Assembly (NCBI RefSeq): GCF_000739915.1 | Contig: NZ_BBJT01000003.1 | Location: 372,001-436,000 of the forward strand | Origin: Paenibacillus chitinolyticus NBRC 15660 | GTDB lineage: Bacteria > Bacillota > Bacilli > Paenibacillales > NBRC-103111 | Reading direction: 5' to 3' | Length of the DNA stretch: 64,000 nucleotides | Shown here: positions 1 through 9,192 of the stretch, in pieces | Layout: the number at the start of each line of letters is the position of its first letter | Numbering within the stretch: the first letter of the stretch is position 1 | The notes under the pieces: model-generated | Seen by the model: only the letters and a program-made list of their open reading frames with translations | Told to the model about the DNA's origin: nothing | The model's database searches: none | Made by a program: the position numbers and the translations under genes

Positions 1-820
1 TCAGGCCGAAACCGTACCGGGTGAAAATATCCCGCGCCTCCGCTCCGGACAGGTACTCGTAAAACTTCCGTGCTTCCACCGTCTGCTTCGTGCCCGAAAC
101 GATTCCCGCCGGATATTCGATCGACGAAATTCCCGCCGCTTCTTTTGCCGTATACACCGTTTTCACTTTGCTTGAAGCAAGGGCATCCGTTTTGTAAACG
201 AAACCCGCGTCCGCATTTCCCGATTCCACATAAGCCAGCACTTGGCGGACGTCTTTCGTCCACACGATTTTGGGCTGCAGCTTATCCCAGATCCCGGCTC
301 CGTTCAAGACCTCTTGCGTGTAACTGCCCGCCGGAACCGTTTTGGGTTCCCCGACCGCGATCTTCTTCACCGGCTCTTTCAAAAGATCTTCCGGACCGGC
401 GATGCTGGCCGGCGAATCCCCCGGCACGATCAAAACCAGCTCATTGGTCAGCAGGACGCCCGAATGGTCCTTGTCGATGAGCTGCTTATCCTGCAGAGCC
501 TTCATCTGCGGCACTCCAGCCGAAATGAAGAGATCGGCGGGAGCTCCCTGCTCGATCTGTTTCTGCAGAGTGCCCGATGACCCGAAATTATAGAGCAGCT
601 TAACGCCGCTATTGGCGCTTTCGTAACGCCGGCCGATCTCCTCCAGCGCATCTTTAAGACTCGCGGCTGCGGATACGGTCAGTTCCGCCGCCTTCCCGTT
701 TTCTTCCCGGCTCGAGTCCGGTTTGCCTCCCTGGCTGCCGGTTTGTCCAGCGGAGCATGCGGCGAGTCCCAAGAGCAGGACTCCTGCCGCAATCGCTTGC
801 CCTACCCGCTTCATAAGCAC
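1..820 (-). CDS. modA: Molybdate ABC transporter substrate-binding lipoprotein ModA (3' end cut by window)
   Basis: Extracellular lipoprotein that would bind molybdate (or tungstate) for a ModBC permease lying beyond the window edge. About 273 codons are visible on the minus strand; the frame is still open at base 1, so the last residues are missing. The N-terminus has a signal peptide ending in a lipobox LAAC with Cys22. The mature part starts with the ModA signature LTVSAAASLKDALEEI, followed by YNFGSSGTLQKQIEQGAP. The GTG at 818-820 is preferred because GGAGGT lies 7 bases upstream; the ATG at 812-814 is 13 bases away. Family assignment is firm; specificity for molybdate over tungstate is inferred. 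Confidence 0.9.
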   Translation of the reverse strand, partial: MLMKRVGQAIAAGVLLLGLAACSAGQTGSQGGKPDSSREENGKAAELTVSAAASLKDALEEIGRRYESANSGVKLLYNFGSSGTLQKQIEQGAPADLFISAGVPQMKALQDKQLIDKDHSGVLLTNELVLIVPGDSPASIAGPEDLLKEPVKKIAVGEPKTVPAGSYTQEVLNGAGIWDKLQPKIVWTKDVRQVLAYVESGNADAGFVYKTDALASSKVKTVYTAKEAAGISSIEYPAGIVSGTKQTVEARKFYEYLSGAEARDIFTRYGFGL

Positions 821-866
821 AGCGGCACCTCCATTCTTTTCCTAACTTAAAACTTCGTTTGTTCGA

Positions 867-1100
867 TTACGAGACTTCCGGTCGGTCAGTGCCCGAAATA
901 CCCCATACGGCAGCCAGCTTGCCGCCGTCTTCCGTGACGACAAACTTCATTTTCGGATTATGGAACATTTCGTTCCACTGATGATTCAGGTCCTCACTTG
1001 GAGGAATGACGGAGTCTTCCGTATGCAGCTGCCGGTACAGCTCCAGAAGCCCGTCCAGCTCGTCGTGCCGGATTAGCCGGATGATTGCCGTTTCGTTCAT
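867..1100 (-). pseudogene. Truncated GNAT N-acetyltransferase (N-terminal half only)
   Basis: A 77-residue frame that reads like the first half of a GNAT acetyltransferase (IRLIRHDELDGLLELYRQLH, then KMKFVVTEDGGKLAAVWG). It stops before the acetyl-CoA-binding motif A (Q/RxxGxG/A) that family members of about 150 residues carry. Only about 45 bases separate its stop from modA, so the missing half is not simply in another frame. It lies 30 bases downstream of hrpB on the same strand and may be co-transcribed with it. Probably a non-functional remnant; a true short protein cannot be excluded. Confidence 0.6.
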
Positions 1101-1130
1101 ATACGTACCGCCTATTCGTCTGTCTTCGGA

Positions 1131-3698
1131 CTATTTGCGCGGCTTCGCCCGGCTGGTCGGAATCGCTTCAAGCGGATCGTCCGGCCAGTAATGCTTCGGG
1201 TAGCGGCCTTTGAGATCTTTTTTTACTTCAAAATAAGCCTCTTTCCAAAAGCTCTCCAGATCGCGCGTAACCTGCACCGGCCGCTGTGCCGGAGATAACA
1301 GGTGAAGGGTCAAGGGCACGCGTCCGCCGCCGATGGCCGGCGTAGCTTGAAGCCCGAACATTTCCTGAAGCCGGACATACAGAGCCGGCGCTTCCGGCGT
1401 ACTGTAATCGACCGGGATGCGGGAGCCGCTCGGCACGGTCAGATGGGTCGGCGCCTGCTCATCCAGCAGCCTCCGCTGCTCCCAGGTGAGCATCGCTTCC
1501 AGCACGGCCGCCAGATTCAGACGCTGAAGATCTCCCCGGCTTTTCATCCCGTACACGTGCGGACCCAGCCACTCCTCCAGAGCGGCAAGCAAAGCTTCGT
1601 CCGAGACATCCGGCCACCGCGCATCATGATGCGCCATAAAGCTCAACCGCTCGCGGAGCTGCCTCGCCTGTTTGCTCCAGCCCAGCATTTCCAGCCCTTG
1701 GCTTCTGATCCCCTGAAGAAGGGCATCCTTTATAAGTTCGGGGTCCGGAGCGGCAATAGTGCTCTCCCGGAGGGTGAGCATGCCGAGCGACGTTCTTTTC
1801 CGGGCCCGTACAGCCTGAGCATCACGGTCCCATCTCACCGTTATTTCCTCGACGATTTCATGGGCAAAATGCTCTTCAAGCTCGTCCCGCCCCACGGGAG
1901 CTCCCAAATAAATGGTACTTTCCGCGCCCTGATCGTCCAGGTCGGCGCAAACGAGCCAAGGCGCAGACGAGAGCAGCTGCATGTCGGGCAGCACGGCCCC
2001 TCTGCCGCTGCTGAGAGTAAACCGCCCGGGCGACCGCTGTCCCGCAATGCGGTCGGGAAAAGCGAACGCGAGCAGCAGGCCTGTCCGTTCCGTACTGCCG
2101 GATTCGTCCTCCGGCACACCGAGCTCCCGCTTCCAGCGGGCCGCATCGCTGCCGAGACGGCGCAGCACGGAGACATCCGCGCTCCCCGGCGCAGACACGT
2201 CCGCGAAGCTTGCCGGCTCCGCGGCGGCTGTGCCGGCGGCACCGCTGTCGTGCGGCGGCCGCTTCGTCCCGCGCCCCGGACCGCTGTAGGCCCGCAGCGC
2301 CTCGGCGCGCGGCCGCAGGTCCGCGTCCCGGGCCGATGGCGTGCCGCGGAGAATGTCGCGCTCGCCGAGCAGCGCCGCCAGCTCGCAGGCAAGCCCTCCC
2401 GCGCCCAGCGGAAGCGCCGTCAGCGCCATGTGCGCCAGACGCGGGTGCAGGCCCAGCGCGGCGACCTTGCGGCCGTGCGCCGTCACGGCGCCCGCTTCAT
2501 CGAGCGCCCCGAGCCTGCGGAGCAAGCTGCACGCCTGCGCGTAAGCGGCCGCCGGAGGCGCGTCGAGCCAGGCCAGCTCGTCCGGCCGGGCTCCCCACAC
2601 GGCGAGGTCGAGCGCCAGCGGAGCCAGATCCGCTTCCGCGATTTCGGGCCGTCCAGCAGGGGCCAGGCGCCTCTCTTCCTGCTCCGTCCACAGCCGGTAG
2701 CAGACACCCGGCGCAAGACGGCCGGCGCGGCCGCGACGCTGATCCGCGGAGGCGCGGGAGACCGCCGTCGTCTCCAAGCGGCTCATGCCCGTGCGCGGCG
2801 AGAAGCGCGGAACGCGCACAAGGCCGCTGTCAACGACGATGCGCACGCCTTCGACGGTCAGGCTTGTCTCGGCGATCGTCGTCGCCAGCACGATCTTGCG
2901 CCTTCCCTGCGTGTCCGGCAGAATCGCGCGGTCCTGCTGCTCCTGCGTCAGGCTGCCGTACAGCGGCGCAACAAGAGCCTGCCCGGCCGGCAACCGGGCG
3001 GCGAGTTCCTTTTCCGCCCGCCGTATTTCGGGAGCTCCCGGCAAGAATACGAGAAGATCCCCTTCCTCCTCGCGCCAAGCTTGCAGAACGGTATCCAGGA
3101 CGGCCGCCGCCACGGGCCCTTTTACGGCTTCCCGCCTGTAACGGGTTTCGACCGGATACATTCTGCCCTCGCTCGTTACGACGGGAGCACCGTTCATCAG
3201 CGCCGCCACCGCGTCTCCTTCTAAAGTTGCGGACATAACCAGAAGCTTCAGGTCTTCCCGCAGCAGAGACTGGGATTGCAGGCAGAGGGCCAGGCCCAGA
3301 TCGGCCGCCAGATTCCGCTCGTGAAACTCGTCGAATAGCACGATCCCTGCTCCTTCAAGAGACGGATCACGCTGAAGCATGCGCGTAAGGACTCCTTCCG
3401 TAATGACCTCGATGCGTGTCTTCGGCCCGACCTTCGTATCCGAGCGCATCCGGTACCCGACCGTCTCGCCCGTCTTTTCCCCCAGCAGGGACGCCATATA
3501 AGCCGCGGCGGCCCTTGCCGCAATTCGCCGCGGCTCCAGCATCAGGATGCGTTTGCCGTCCAGCCAGGGCTCCTTGAGGAGAGCAAGCGGCACACGTGTC
3601 GTTTTACCCGCCCCTGGCGGGGCGATAAGGACGGCGTTCCGCTCCCGCCTCAGCACATCCAGCAGTTCCGGGAGTACTGCCTCCACCGGTACGTTCAT
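1131..3698 (-). CDS. hrpB: ATP-dependent RNA helicase HrpB (DEAH-box family)
   Basis: Cytoplasmic DEAH/RHA-type helicase of 855 residues. Motif I APPGAGKTTRVPLALL lies near residue 27, motif II DEFHER near 125, motif III SAT near 155, and motif VI QRRGRAGR near 320. These are followed by the helicase-associated region and the HrpB C-terminal domain (ending near KGRYPKHYWPDDP). Length matches the family (about 800-850). A low-complexity Ala/Ser/Gly stretch of about 45 residues near position 480-530 lies in a very GC-rich segment. The ATG at 3696-3698 follows GGGGGA. HrpB is best known from Gram-negative bacteria; its role here is unknown. The truncated GNAT follows it. Confidence 0.93.
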   Translation of the reverse strand: MNVPVEAVLPELLDVLRRERNAVLIAPPGAGKTTRVPLALLKEPWLDGKRILMLEPRRIAARAAAAYMASLLGEKTGETVGYRMRSDTKVGPKTRIEVITEGVLTRMLQRDPSLEGAGIVLFDEFHERNLAADLGLALCLQSQSLLREDLKLLVMSATLEGDAVAALMNGAPVVTSEGRMYPVETRYRREAVKGPVAAAVLDTVLQAWREEEGDLLVFLPGAPEIRRAEKELAARLPAGQALVAPLYGSLTQEQQDRAILPDTQGRRKIVLATTIAETSLTVEGVRIVVDSGLVRVPRFSPRTGMSRLETTAVSRASADQRRGRAGRLAPGVCYRLWTEQEERRLAPAGRPEIAEADLAPLALDLAVWGARPDELAWLDAPPAAAYAQACSLLRRLGALDEAGAVTAHGRKVAALGLHPRLAHMALTALPLGAGGLACELAALLGERDILRGTPSARDADLRPRAEALRAYSGPGRGTKRPPHDSGAAGTAAAEPASFADVSAPGSADVSVLRRLGSDAARWKRELGVPEDESGSTERTGLLLAFAFPDRIAGQRSPGRFTLSSGRGAVLPDMQLLSSAPWLVCADLDDQGAESTIYLGAPVGRDELEEHFAHEIVEEITVRWDRDAQAVRARKRTSLGMLTLRESTIAAPDPELIKDALLQGIRSQGLEMLGWSKQARQLRERLSFMAHHDARWPDVSDEALLAALEEWLGPHVYGMKSRGDLQRLNLAAVLEAMLTWEQRRLLDEQAPTHLTVPSGSRIPVDYSTPEAPALYVRLQEMFGLQATPAIGGGRVPLTLHLLSPAQRPVQVTRDLESFWKEAYFEVKKDLKGRYPKHYWPDDPLEAIPTSRAKPRK

Positions 3699-4125
3699 AT
3701 CTGTATCCCCCGTTTAATTCATCAAAAGTCAACGATTGCTTTTTTCAATGATGCTTTGTTCTATTATAGAAGCGATTCTAAAACTGGCTTTCCGTGTACC
3801 CTTACAGCCCGCCGAACTTTAAGAGTTCATCCCGCCCAGGGTATGTATTCATGGCAGCGGCTACGAATGGCCTCGTCGTTTTTCCCGCAGGCAAAATCTT
3901 TTTATCGGCAGGGTCGCAGTCATTCGCAGCCGAATTGCGGCCGATCCTGTTTACTACCCGGCTTGCAAGTTTGCGCCGGATCGTTTTTTCCAAAACGCGA
4001 AAGAACCGCTCCGCTGGCGGCCGGCCTTGTACCCGGTTCAATCCGGCAAAGCAAATAACCGGAAGTAAAGTTCTTTTCACAGCATAAACCAAATGACCGC
4101 TTCCCGTCCATTCACCCGATTGCAC
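3699..4125. other. Intergenic region without a supported gene
   Basis: About 430 bases between hrpB (leftward) and the terminator of the next leftward gene. A 114-residue leftward frame (3802-4146) crosses it, but it would start inside the terminator hairpin at 4135-4151, lacks a ribosome binding site and resembles nothing I recognise. Near 3763-3770 the minus strand reads TATAAT, a possible -10 for hrpB, but without a good -35 at 17 bases. Confidence 0.4.
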
Positions 4126-4151
4126 AAAAAAAGAGGACGATGCCATCGTCC
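4126..4151 (-). terminator. Intrinsic terminator after the 4301-5584 MFS gene
   Basis: On the minus strand GGACGAT-GGC-ATCGTCC forms a 7-bp stem with a 3-base loop, followed by CTCTTTTTTT. It lies about 150 bases downstream of the MFS gene stop. Confidence 0.75.
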
Positions 4152-4300
4152 CCTTGGAGCGAACGCCTTGTACGAGGTCCGCCTCCTAGGCCGTAAACCG
4201 GTCGCTTCCCGTGAAGCCCGGATCCGGCAAGTAACTAAATCCGCGTTCATCTACCTGATTCCATACCTTCTAAATCCGGCCGCTCTCTTTAACCTTCTTC

Positions 4301-5584
4301 TCAAAGAGCGGAGGCGACATTGCTTTTGGCAGTCGTGTTGGGGGTTGGCACAAGCTTCGGAAGGATAGAGCCCAAAAGCAGCATGCCCGTCAGGCCAGTT
4401 GCGAAGAGCACCAGGGCCATTCCCCACGCGGGAAGGAACCCGCCGATCACGACATTGATGGCGCAGATGAAATGGGCGCCGCTGTACAGCATGCCGTTGA
4501 CCGCCATATACGAGCTGCGCGCATGATCCGGAACGATGTTCACGAGGAACGCCTGCTTAATCGGAACATAGATCAGTTCGCCGATGGTGGCGATCAGCAT
4601 CAGGACAAGGAGCGCCCAAGGATGATTGCCCATGGCCAGGTAGCTGTAGCCCGCAATGTTCAGGAAGAGGCCGACGAACATCGTGCGGGTACCTCCGTAT
4701 TTTTTGAGCAGATAACCGGTAAAAAGCGATAGGACAACGATGGCGAACGTATTCTCGGTCCTCAGAATGCCCAGAAGCTCAAGACCGTTCAGGCCGGTCA
4801 TGCCCGGCAGCAGAACAGCTCCGTGAATGTCTCTCTCCAGGCGGATTCCGATGTACTCCGTTAAATTAAACTCCACCGAAACCATAAGGAGGCTGGCCAG
4901 GACGTAAATCATAAACGTCCGGTCCCGGAATACTTCTCCATAACTTTTCAGAATATGAAAAGGTCCACCGGTTTTCGGGACGCCTCCCTGCTCTACGTGC
5001 CCGGCCGCCGGCTCGAGCGTTTCAGACAACCAGATCAGGGTAACGAGGTAAGAGATGAACGTAACCACCGATGCCCCGAGCAGCAGTTCGAACAAGTACG
5101 AACTGAACAGAAATGCCCCGATAATACCCGCGATCGAGATCGACAAGTTATTCAGCCAGTACGTAATGCGATACATGAATTTACGGGCCCCGGGCTCCGT
5201 CACGTCGATCAGCATGGCGTCCGCCGCCGGCTTGCTCAGTCCCCAGGCCGCTCCGATGACAAGGCTCATCGCCAGGGTCAGGTACGGCGACACGTACCAG
5301 GGCGAATTCGCGACCGCCATCACGGCATAAGCCGCGGTACAGACAAGTTCGCTGATCAGCATCAGTTTTTTGCGACCGATGCGGTCCGCATAATACCCGC
5401 CGATAAACGTCGCGGCGACTCCTGCGATAATGTTGCCCATGACCGCAAGTCCGGCTGTCGTCGTTCCGAGCGTTTTGGCGAAATAAACCGCCATGAACGG
5501 AAGAACCATACCGCTTAGGATGCCCGTCACAAAGTGCATCGTTATCCGTATTTTTACATTGGGGTGAAAATCTCTGAATCTCAT
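4301..5584 (-). CDS. MFS transporter (drug-exporter type, 12 TM)
   Basis: Integral membrane protein of about 427 residues with two six-helix halves and a short central loop around VEQGGVPKTGG. The cytoplasmic loop 2-3 reads GGYYADRIGRKKLM, the MFS signature GxxxDRxGRR. This is typical of proton-driven drug or metabolite exporters; the substrate cannot be read from sequence. The start is ATG at 5582-5584 (MRFRDFHPN) because GAGGAA lies 7 bases upstream; the longer frame begins with a TTG at 5644 and adds 20 hydrophilic residues without a binding site. Monocistronic, ending at the terminator at 4126-4151. Confidence 0.88.
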   Translation of the reverse strand: MRFRDFHPNVKIRITMHFVTGILSGMVLPFMAVYFAKTLGTTTAGLAVMGNIIAGVAATFIGGYYADRIGRKKLMLISELVCTAAYAVMAVANSPWYVSPYLTLAMSLVIGAAWGLSKPAADAMLIDVTEPGARKFMYRITYWLNNLSISIAGIIGAFLFSSYLFELLLGASVVTFISYLVTLIWLSETLEPAAGHVEQGGVPKTGGPFHILKSYGEVFRDRTFMIYVLASLLMVSVEFNLTEYIGIRLERDIHGAVLLPGMTGLNGLELLGILRTENTFAIVVLSLFTGYLLKKYGGTRTMFVGLFLNIAGYSYLAMGNHPWALLVLMLIATIGELIYVPIKQAFLVNIVPDHARSSYMAVNGMLYSGAHFICAINVVIGGFLPAWGMALVLFATGLTGMLLLGSILPKLVPTPNTTAKSNVASAL

Positions 5585-5760
5585 ATCCGTTTCCTCATCT
5601 TCCGTCGGTACTGGGTGCTTGTTTTGATTTTCCCAGTTTACCAAATCGTTCCGGACTAAAAAAGGTAAAAGAACGGAAACGGATTTCCCCTTTTCTGAAC
5701 CGGTTTACTTCTTCTGTTCGTATTACTAAAAAACACGAAACCACACCAGGAGGTCTGGCC

Positions 5761-6579
5761 ATGCACCCGACGGAAACCAAAGACGAACTTCTCATGCGGC
5801 TCAACGAAATCGACAAATGGGAACAAGAGCAGAAAGATATCTTTTTCTGGGAAAAGCTCGGCCGCCTTCCCTTCGCCCTGCTGGACAAGGTTACCCCGCG
5901 CTTTCTGCAGGACCGCATCGGACAGCTTATCGATGAGATCGGAAGCTACATTCAAACCGGCGGAAAATATCTCGTTTCGGAGAAAGGGATGCTTGAACAT
6001 CTTTCCAAACATACGGCGGAGGAAAAAAATTTCCGTCAAGACGTCCCATCCATCCGGGAAGCCGCGCATCTTCCGCTTGCCGTTATGGACCGTGCCGCGG
6101 ATTCCCTGGCCGAATCCAGATCCGCGCTCGCGACCGTGCAAGGGGCCACCACGGGTTTCGGCGGCATTTTTACACTGGCGATCGATATTCCCGCCCTGCT
6201 GGGCCTTTCCCTGAAAGTGCTCCAAGAGATTGCCGTCTGCTACGGTTATGACCCCAACGACAAGAAGGAACGTATTTTTATTATCAACTGTCTGCAGTTT
6301 TCGTCCTCCGATATCGTGGGAAAGAAAGCCATCCTGGAGAAATTGTCCGCTTACGATGCGGAAGGCCGGCAGTCCGTCTCCCAGCTCCAAGGCTGGCGGG
6401 AGGTCGTCACCACGTACCGGGATAATTTCGGCTGGAAAAAGCTGTTTCAGATGATTCCGATCGCCGGTATGCTGTTCGGGGCGTATTTTAACCGGGGGAC
6501 GATACGGGACGTTGCCGAAGCCGGCAAAATGCTGTACCGGAAACGCCGCATTCTCGAAAAGTTGAACGATGCCGCTTAA
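5761..6579 (+). CDS. EcsC family protein
   Basis: A 272-residue protein matching the EcsC family: acidic N-terminus with WEQEQKDIFFWEKLGRLP, then the amphipathic middle RAADSLAESRSALATVQGATTGFGGIF and a hydrophobic stretch IDIPALLGLSLKVLQEIAVCYGYDP. EcsC proteins are named after the third gene of the Bacillus ecs ABC operon, and their biochemical role is not established. No EcsA or EcsB is nearby, so this is a stand-alone member. AGGAGGT precedes the ATG by 7 bases. The gluQRS locus follows 45 bases later on the same strand. Confidence 0.88.
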   Translation: MHPTETKDELLMRLNEIDKWEQEQKDIFFWEKLGRLPFALLDKVTPRFLQDRIGQLIDEIGSYIQTGGKYLVSEKGMLEHLSKHTAEEKNFRQDVPSIREAAHLPLAVMDRAADSLAESRSALATVQGATTGFGGIFTLAIDIPALLGLSLKVLQEIAVCYGYDPNDKKERIFIINCLQFSSSDIVGKKAILEKLSAYDAEGRQSVSQLQGWREVVTTYRDNFGWKKLFQMIPIAGMLFGAYFNRGTIRDVAEAGKMLYRKRRILEKLNDAA

Positions 6580-6624
6580 AGGAGTATCTTCATAGATATC
6601 TCGTATGAAAGGGGCGTAACCACA

Positions 6625-7594
6625 ATGAGCTCAAACATAGTACGGGGGCGCTTCGCCCCTACTCCGTCCGGCGAACTTCATATCGGCAACGCCCGTACCG
6701 CCCTGCTCGCCTGGCTCCAAACCCGGGCGGCGGGCGGTACGTTCGTCCTGCGGATGGAGGACATCGACAAGCCCCGCTGCCGGCCCGAGCTGGCCGAACA
6801 AATCACCGAGGACCTGCGGTGGCTCGGCCTCCACTGGGACGAGGGCCCGGAAGCAGGCGATCCTTTCGGCCCTACGTGCAGAGCGCCAGAGGGCACCTCT
6901 ACGAGGAGGCGCTCCAGACGCTGCGTGAACGCGGGCATCTGTATCCCTGCTACTGCAGCAGGGCCGAGCTTCACGCCATCTCCAGCGCTCCGCACGGCCT
7001 CTCCTCCGAAGGCCCGTCCTATCCCGGCACGTGCCGCTTCCTGACGGAGACCGAGCGTGAGGCGCGCGCGGCGGTCAAAGCGCCCGCGCTCCGCTTCGCG
7101 ATGCCTGCGGAAGACATCGCTTTCCGCGATCTGGCCGCGGGAGCGCAGGTTTTTTCCGGCGGGGCCGGAGGGGACTTCGTCGTGCAGCGGGCGGACGGCA
7201 TCGTGGCCTACCAGCTTGCCGCCGCCGTCGACGATGCGGCCATGGGCATCACCGACGTCCTGCGCGGCTGGGATCTGCTCGACTCCACCCCGCGCCAGCT
7301 GATGCTGCTGCGCGCCCTGGGTTGCGAACCGCCGCGCTACACGCACGTCCCGCTGCTCTACGGGCCCGACGGCCAGCGTTTGTCCAAGCGGCACGGCTCC
7401 TTGTCCGTGTCCGCCATCCGCCGCGCGGGAGTCCCGGCCGAGACACTGCTCGGCGTCCTCGCCTGTCGGGCTTGACCGACCGGCCCGAACCGGTGCAGGC
7501 TGCCGAGCTGACGGGGGATTTCCGGCTCGCGGCATTCCCGCGGCATCCCGTGCAGCTAAGCCGGCAGCTCCTTCGGCTGCTTTCCGCGGGCTGA
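6625..7594 (+). pseudogene. gluQ: Glutamyl-Q tRNA(Asp) synthetase with two frameshifts
   Basis: Would charge glutamate onto queuosine-34 of tRNA-Asp. The reading starts in one frame with the HIGH-like motif [19 protein letters not shown], jumps frame at a C run at 6870-6872 and continues [15 protein letters not shown]. The zinc site CYCSRAEL...PGTCR and the KMSKS-like [10 protein letters not shown] follow. It jumps again at 7461-7463 to finish [15 protein letters not shown] and stops at 7594. Each jump is repaired by adding one C, giving about 323 residues, close to the family's usual length. Either a real pseudogene or two homopolymer miscounts in the assembly. The ATG at 6625 follows GAAAGGGG. 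Confidence 0.85.
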
Positions 7595-7748
7595 AGCCTC
7601 GTCCGCTCTCACCCGTTCGGGGAGCCGCGAGAGACGCCTCCGGCCGGCAGGATAAAACTCCTCTCCTCTGCACAAAGTATTCCTAGCTTTGGCGACCGGA
7701 TCACCGGAGATTCTGAGGAATTCTGACCGAGGAGAGTGAATCCGCCTT

Positions 7749-9089
7749 ATGGAGGCGAAAAAAAAATGGGATCTCATTTCTGTGGCATCCATCCCGCTGA
7801 TCATGACTCTTGGAAACTCCATGCTCATTCCTATTCTGCCTTTGATCCGTGAAAAGCTTCACGTGACCTCGTTTCAGGTCAGCCTGCTCATTACGGTTTA
7901 TTCGATTGCAGCGATCATACTTATTCCCGTCGCGGGGTTCCTGTCGGACCGGTACGGCCGTAAAATCGTTATCATTCCCAGCCTGATTATCGCCGGCATC
8001 GGCGGCGCCGTTTGCGGAATTGCAGCCTGGTTTATGCCTAATCCTTATATGACGATCCTGCTCGGCCGTCTGCTGCAGGGAATTGGAGCCGCCGGCGCGG
8101 CACCTGTCGCCATGCCTCTCGTCGGAGACATGTTTGTGAAGGAAAGCGACGTCAGCAGCGGCCTGGGTATTATAGAAACGGCCAACACGGGAGGCAAAGT
8201 ACTGAGCCCCATTCTCGGGTCCGCGCTTGCCGCCCTGGTCTGGTTCCTGCCTTTTATGGCCATTCCCGTTTTCTCTCTGACTTCTGTCCTGATGGTCCTC
8301 TTTCTCGTCAAAAAACCGCAGAAAAGCGGCAACAAGGTAGCCGGCCCGGACCAAAATCGCTCGAAGGCGGTAAGCAAAGCGGCAGACAAAAACGGAAAGC
8401 CGCAAGCGAATTCCCCCAAAGAATCGGGTAACACCGACGGAACGCCGATCTCGCTTCCGGTTTTTCTGAAAGATCTGAAATGGATCTTTTCCAGGAAGGG
8501 CAGGTGGCTGTACGCGATTTTTGCCATCGGCTGCATCTGTATGTTTTTGCTTTTCGGGGTTCTTTTTTATTTGTCGGAGCTCCTCGAAGAGAAATACAAT
8601 CTGCACGGCATTCTGAAAGGATTCGTTCTGGCGATCCCTTTGACTCTGCTCTGCCTGACGTCTTTTATTACCGGCAAAATCATCGGTCAGCATAAGAAGC
8701 GGATGAAATGGCTGACCTTTATCGGCAGCCTGCTTTCTTTGGGCGCGACTCTGGGCTGCCTTCCCTTCAACTCGCTATATGGCCTGCTAACGATGCTTTC
8801 CCTGCTCGGAATCGGAATCGGGCTCGCACTTCCGTGTCTGGACGCCTTCATTACCGCGGGAATCGACAAAGCCCAGAGGGGCACGATCTCTTCCTTCTAC
8901 AGTTCTATGCGGTTCATCGGCGTTGCGGTCGGTCCTCCAGCCGTGTCTGTTCTGCTGTCCAGATATCCGACTATTCTGTTCTATGTACTCGGTGCGGCCT
9001 GCCTTCTGGCGGCTATTCTCGCTTTATTCGCCATCCATCCGTCCACGGATGAAGAGCCCCGGGCCAAACCGGAGCCTTCTCCCGCCTAA
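7749..9089 (+). CDS. MFS transporter (DHA1-type multidrug exporter)
   Basis: A 446-residue membrane protein with 12 predicted helices. Loop 2-3 reads GFLSDRYGRKIVIIPSL (MFS signature). Helix 5 region reads GRLLQGIGAAGAAPVAMP, resembling motif C of antiporters. A charged loop of about 40 residues (near 195-235, many K, Q, S) splits the halves. Likely proton-coupled exporter; substrate unknown. GAGGAGA lies 13 bases before the ATG, a rather long spacing, but no better start is in frame. Terminator-like hairpin AGGCTTGTC/GACAAGCCT at 9098-9121 follows without a T tract. Confidence 0.87.
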   Translation: MEAKKKWDLISVASIPLIMTLGNSMLIPILPLIREKLHVTSFQVSLLITVYSIAAIILIPVAGFLSDRYGRKIVIIPSLIIAGIGGAVCGIAAWFMPNPYMTILLGRLLQGIGAAGAAPVAMPLVGDMFVKESDVSSGLGIIETANTGGKVLSPILGSALAALVWFLPFMAIPVFSLTSVLMVLFLVKKPQKSGNKVAGPDQNRSKAVSKAADKNGKPQANSPKESGNTDGTPISLPVFLKDLKWIFSRKGRWLYAIFAIGCICMFLLFGVLFYLSELLEEKYNLHGILKGFVLAIPLTLLCLTSFITGKIIGQHKKRMKWLTFIGSLLSLGATLGCLPFNSLYGLLTMLSLLGIGIGLALPCLDAFITAGIDKAQRGTISSFYSSMRFIGVAVGPPAVSVLLSRYPTILFYVLGAACLLAAILALFAIHPSTDEEPRAKPEPSPA

Positions 9090-9192
9090 ATTTGAATAGG
9101 CTTGTCTTCAGGGACAAGCCTCCTCTTCTACGGAAACCCACATTCTCGGAACGATCCTTCCTTCTCCTTCCTTCTATCTTGCTGCTCACCTC

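Noticed and set aside
1302-3224. A 640-codon rightward open frame opposite hrpB
   Set aside because: It is the antisense shadow of the GC-rich hrpB gene; no binding site and no motif, while hrpB has all its helicase motifs.
3802-4146. A 114-residue leftward frame between hrpB and the MFS gene
   Set aside because: It would start inside the terminator hairpin, has no ribosome binding site and resembles no family I know.
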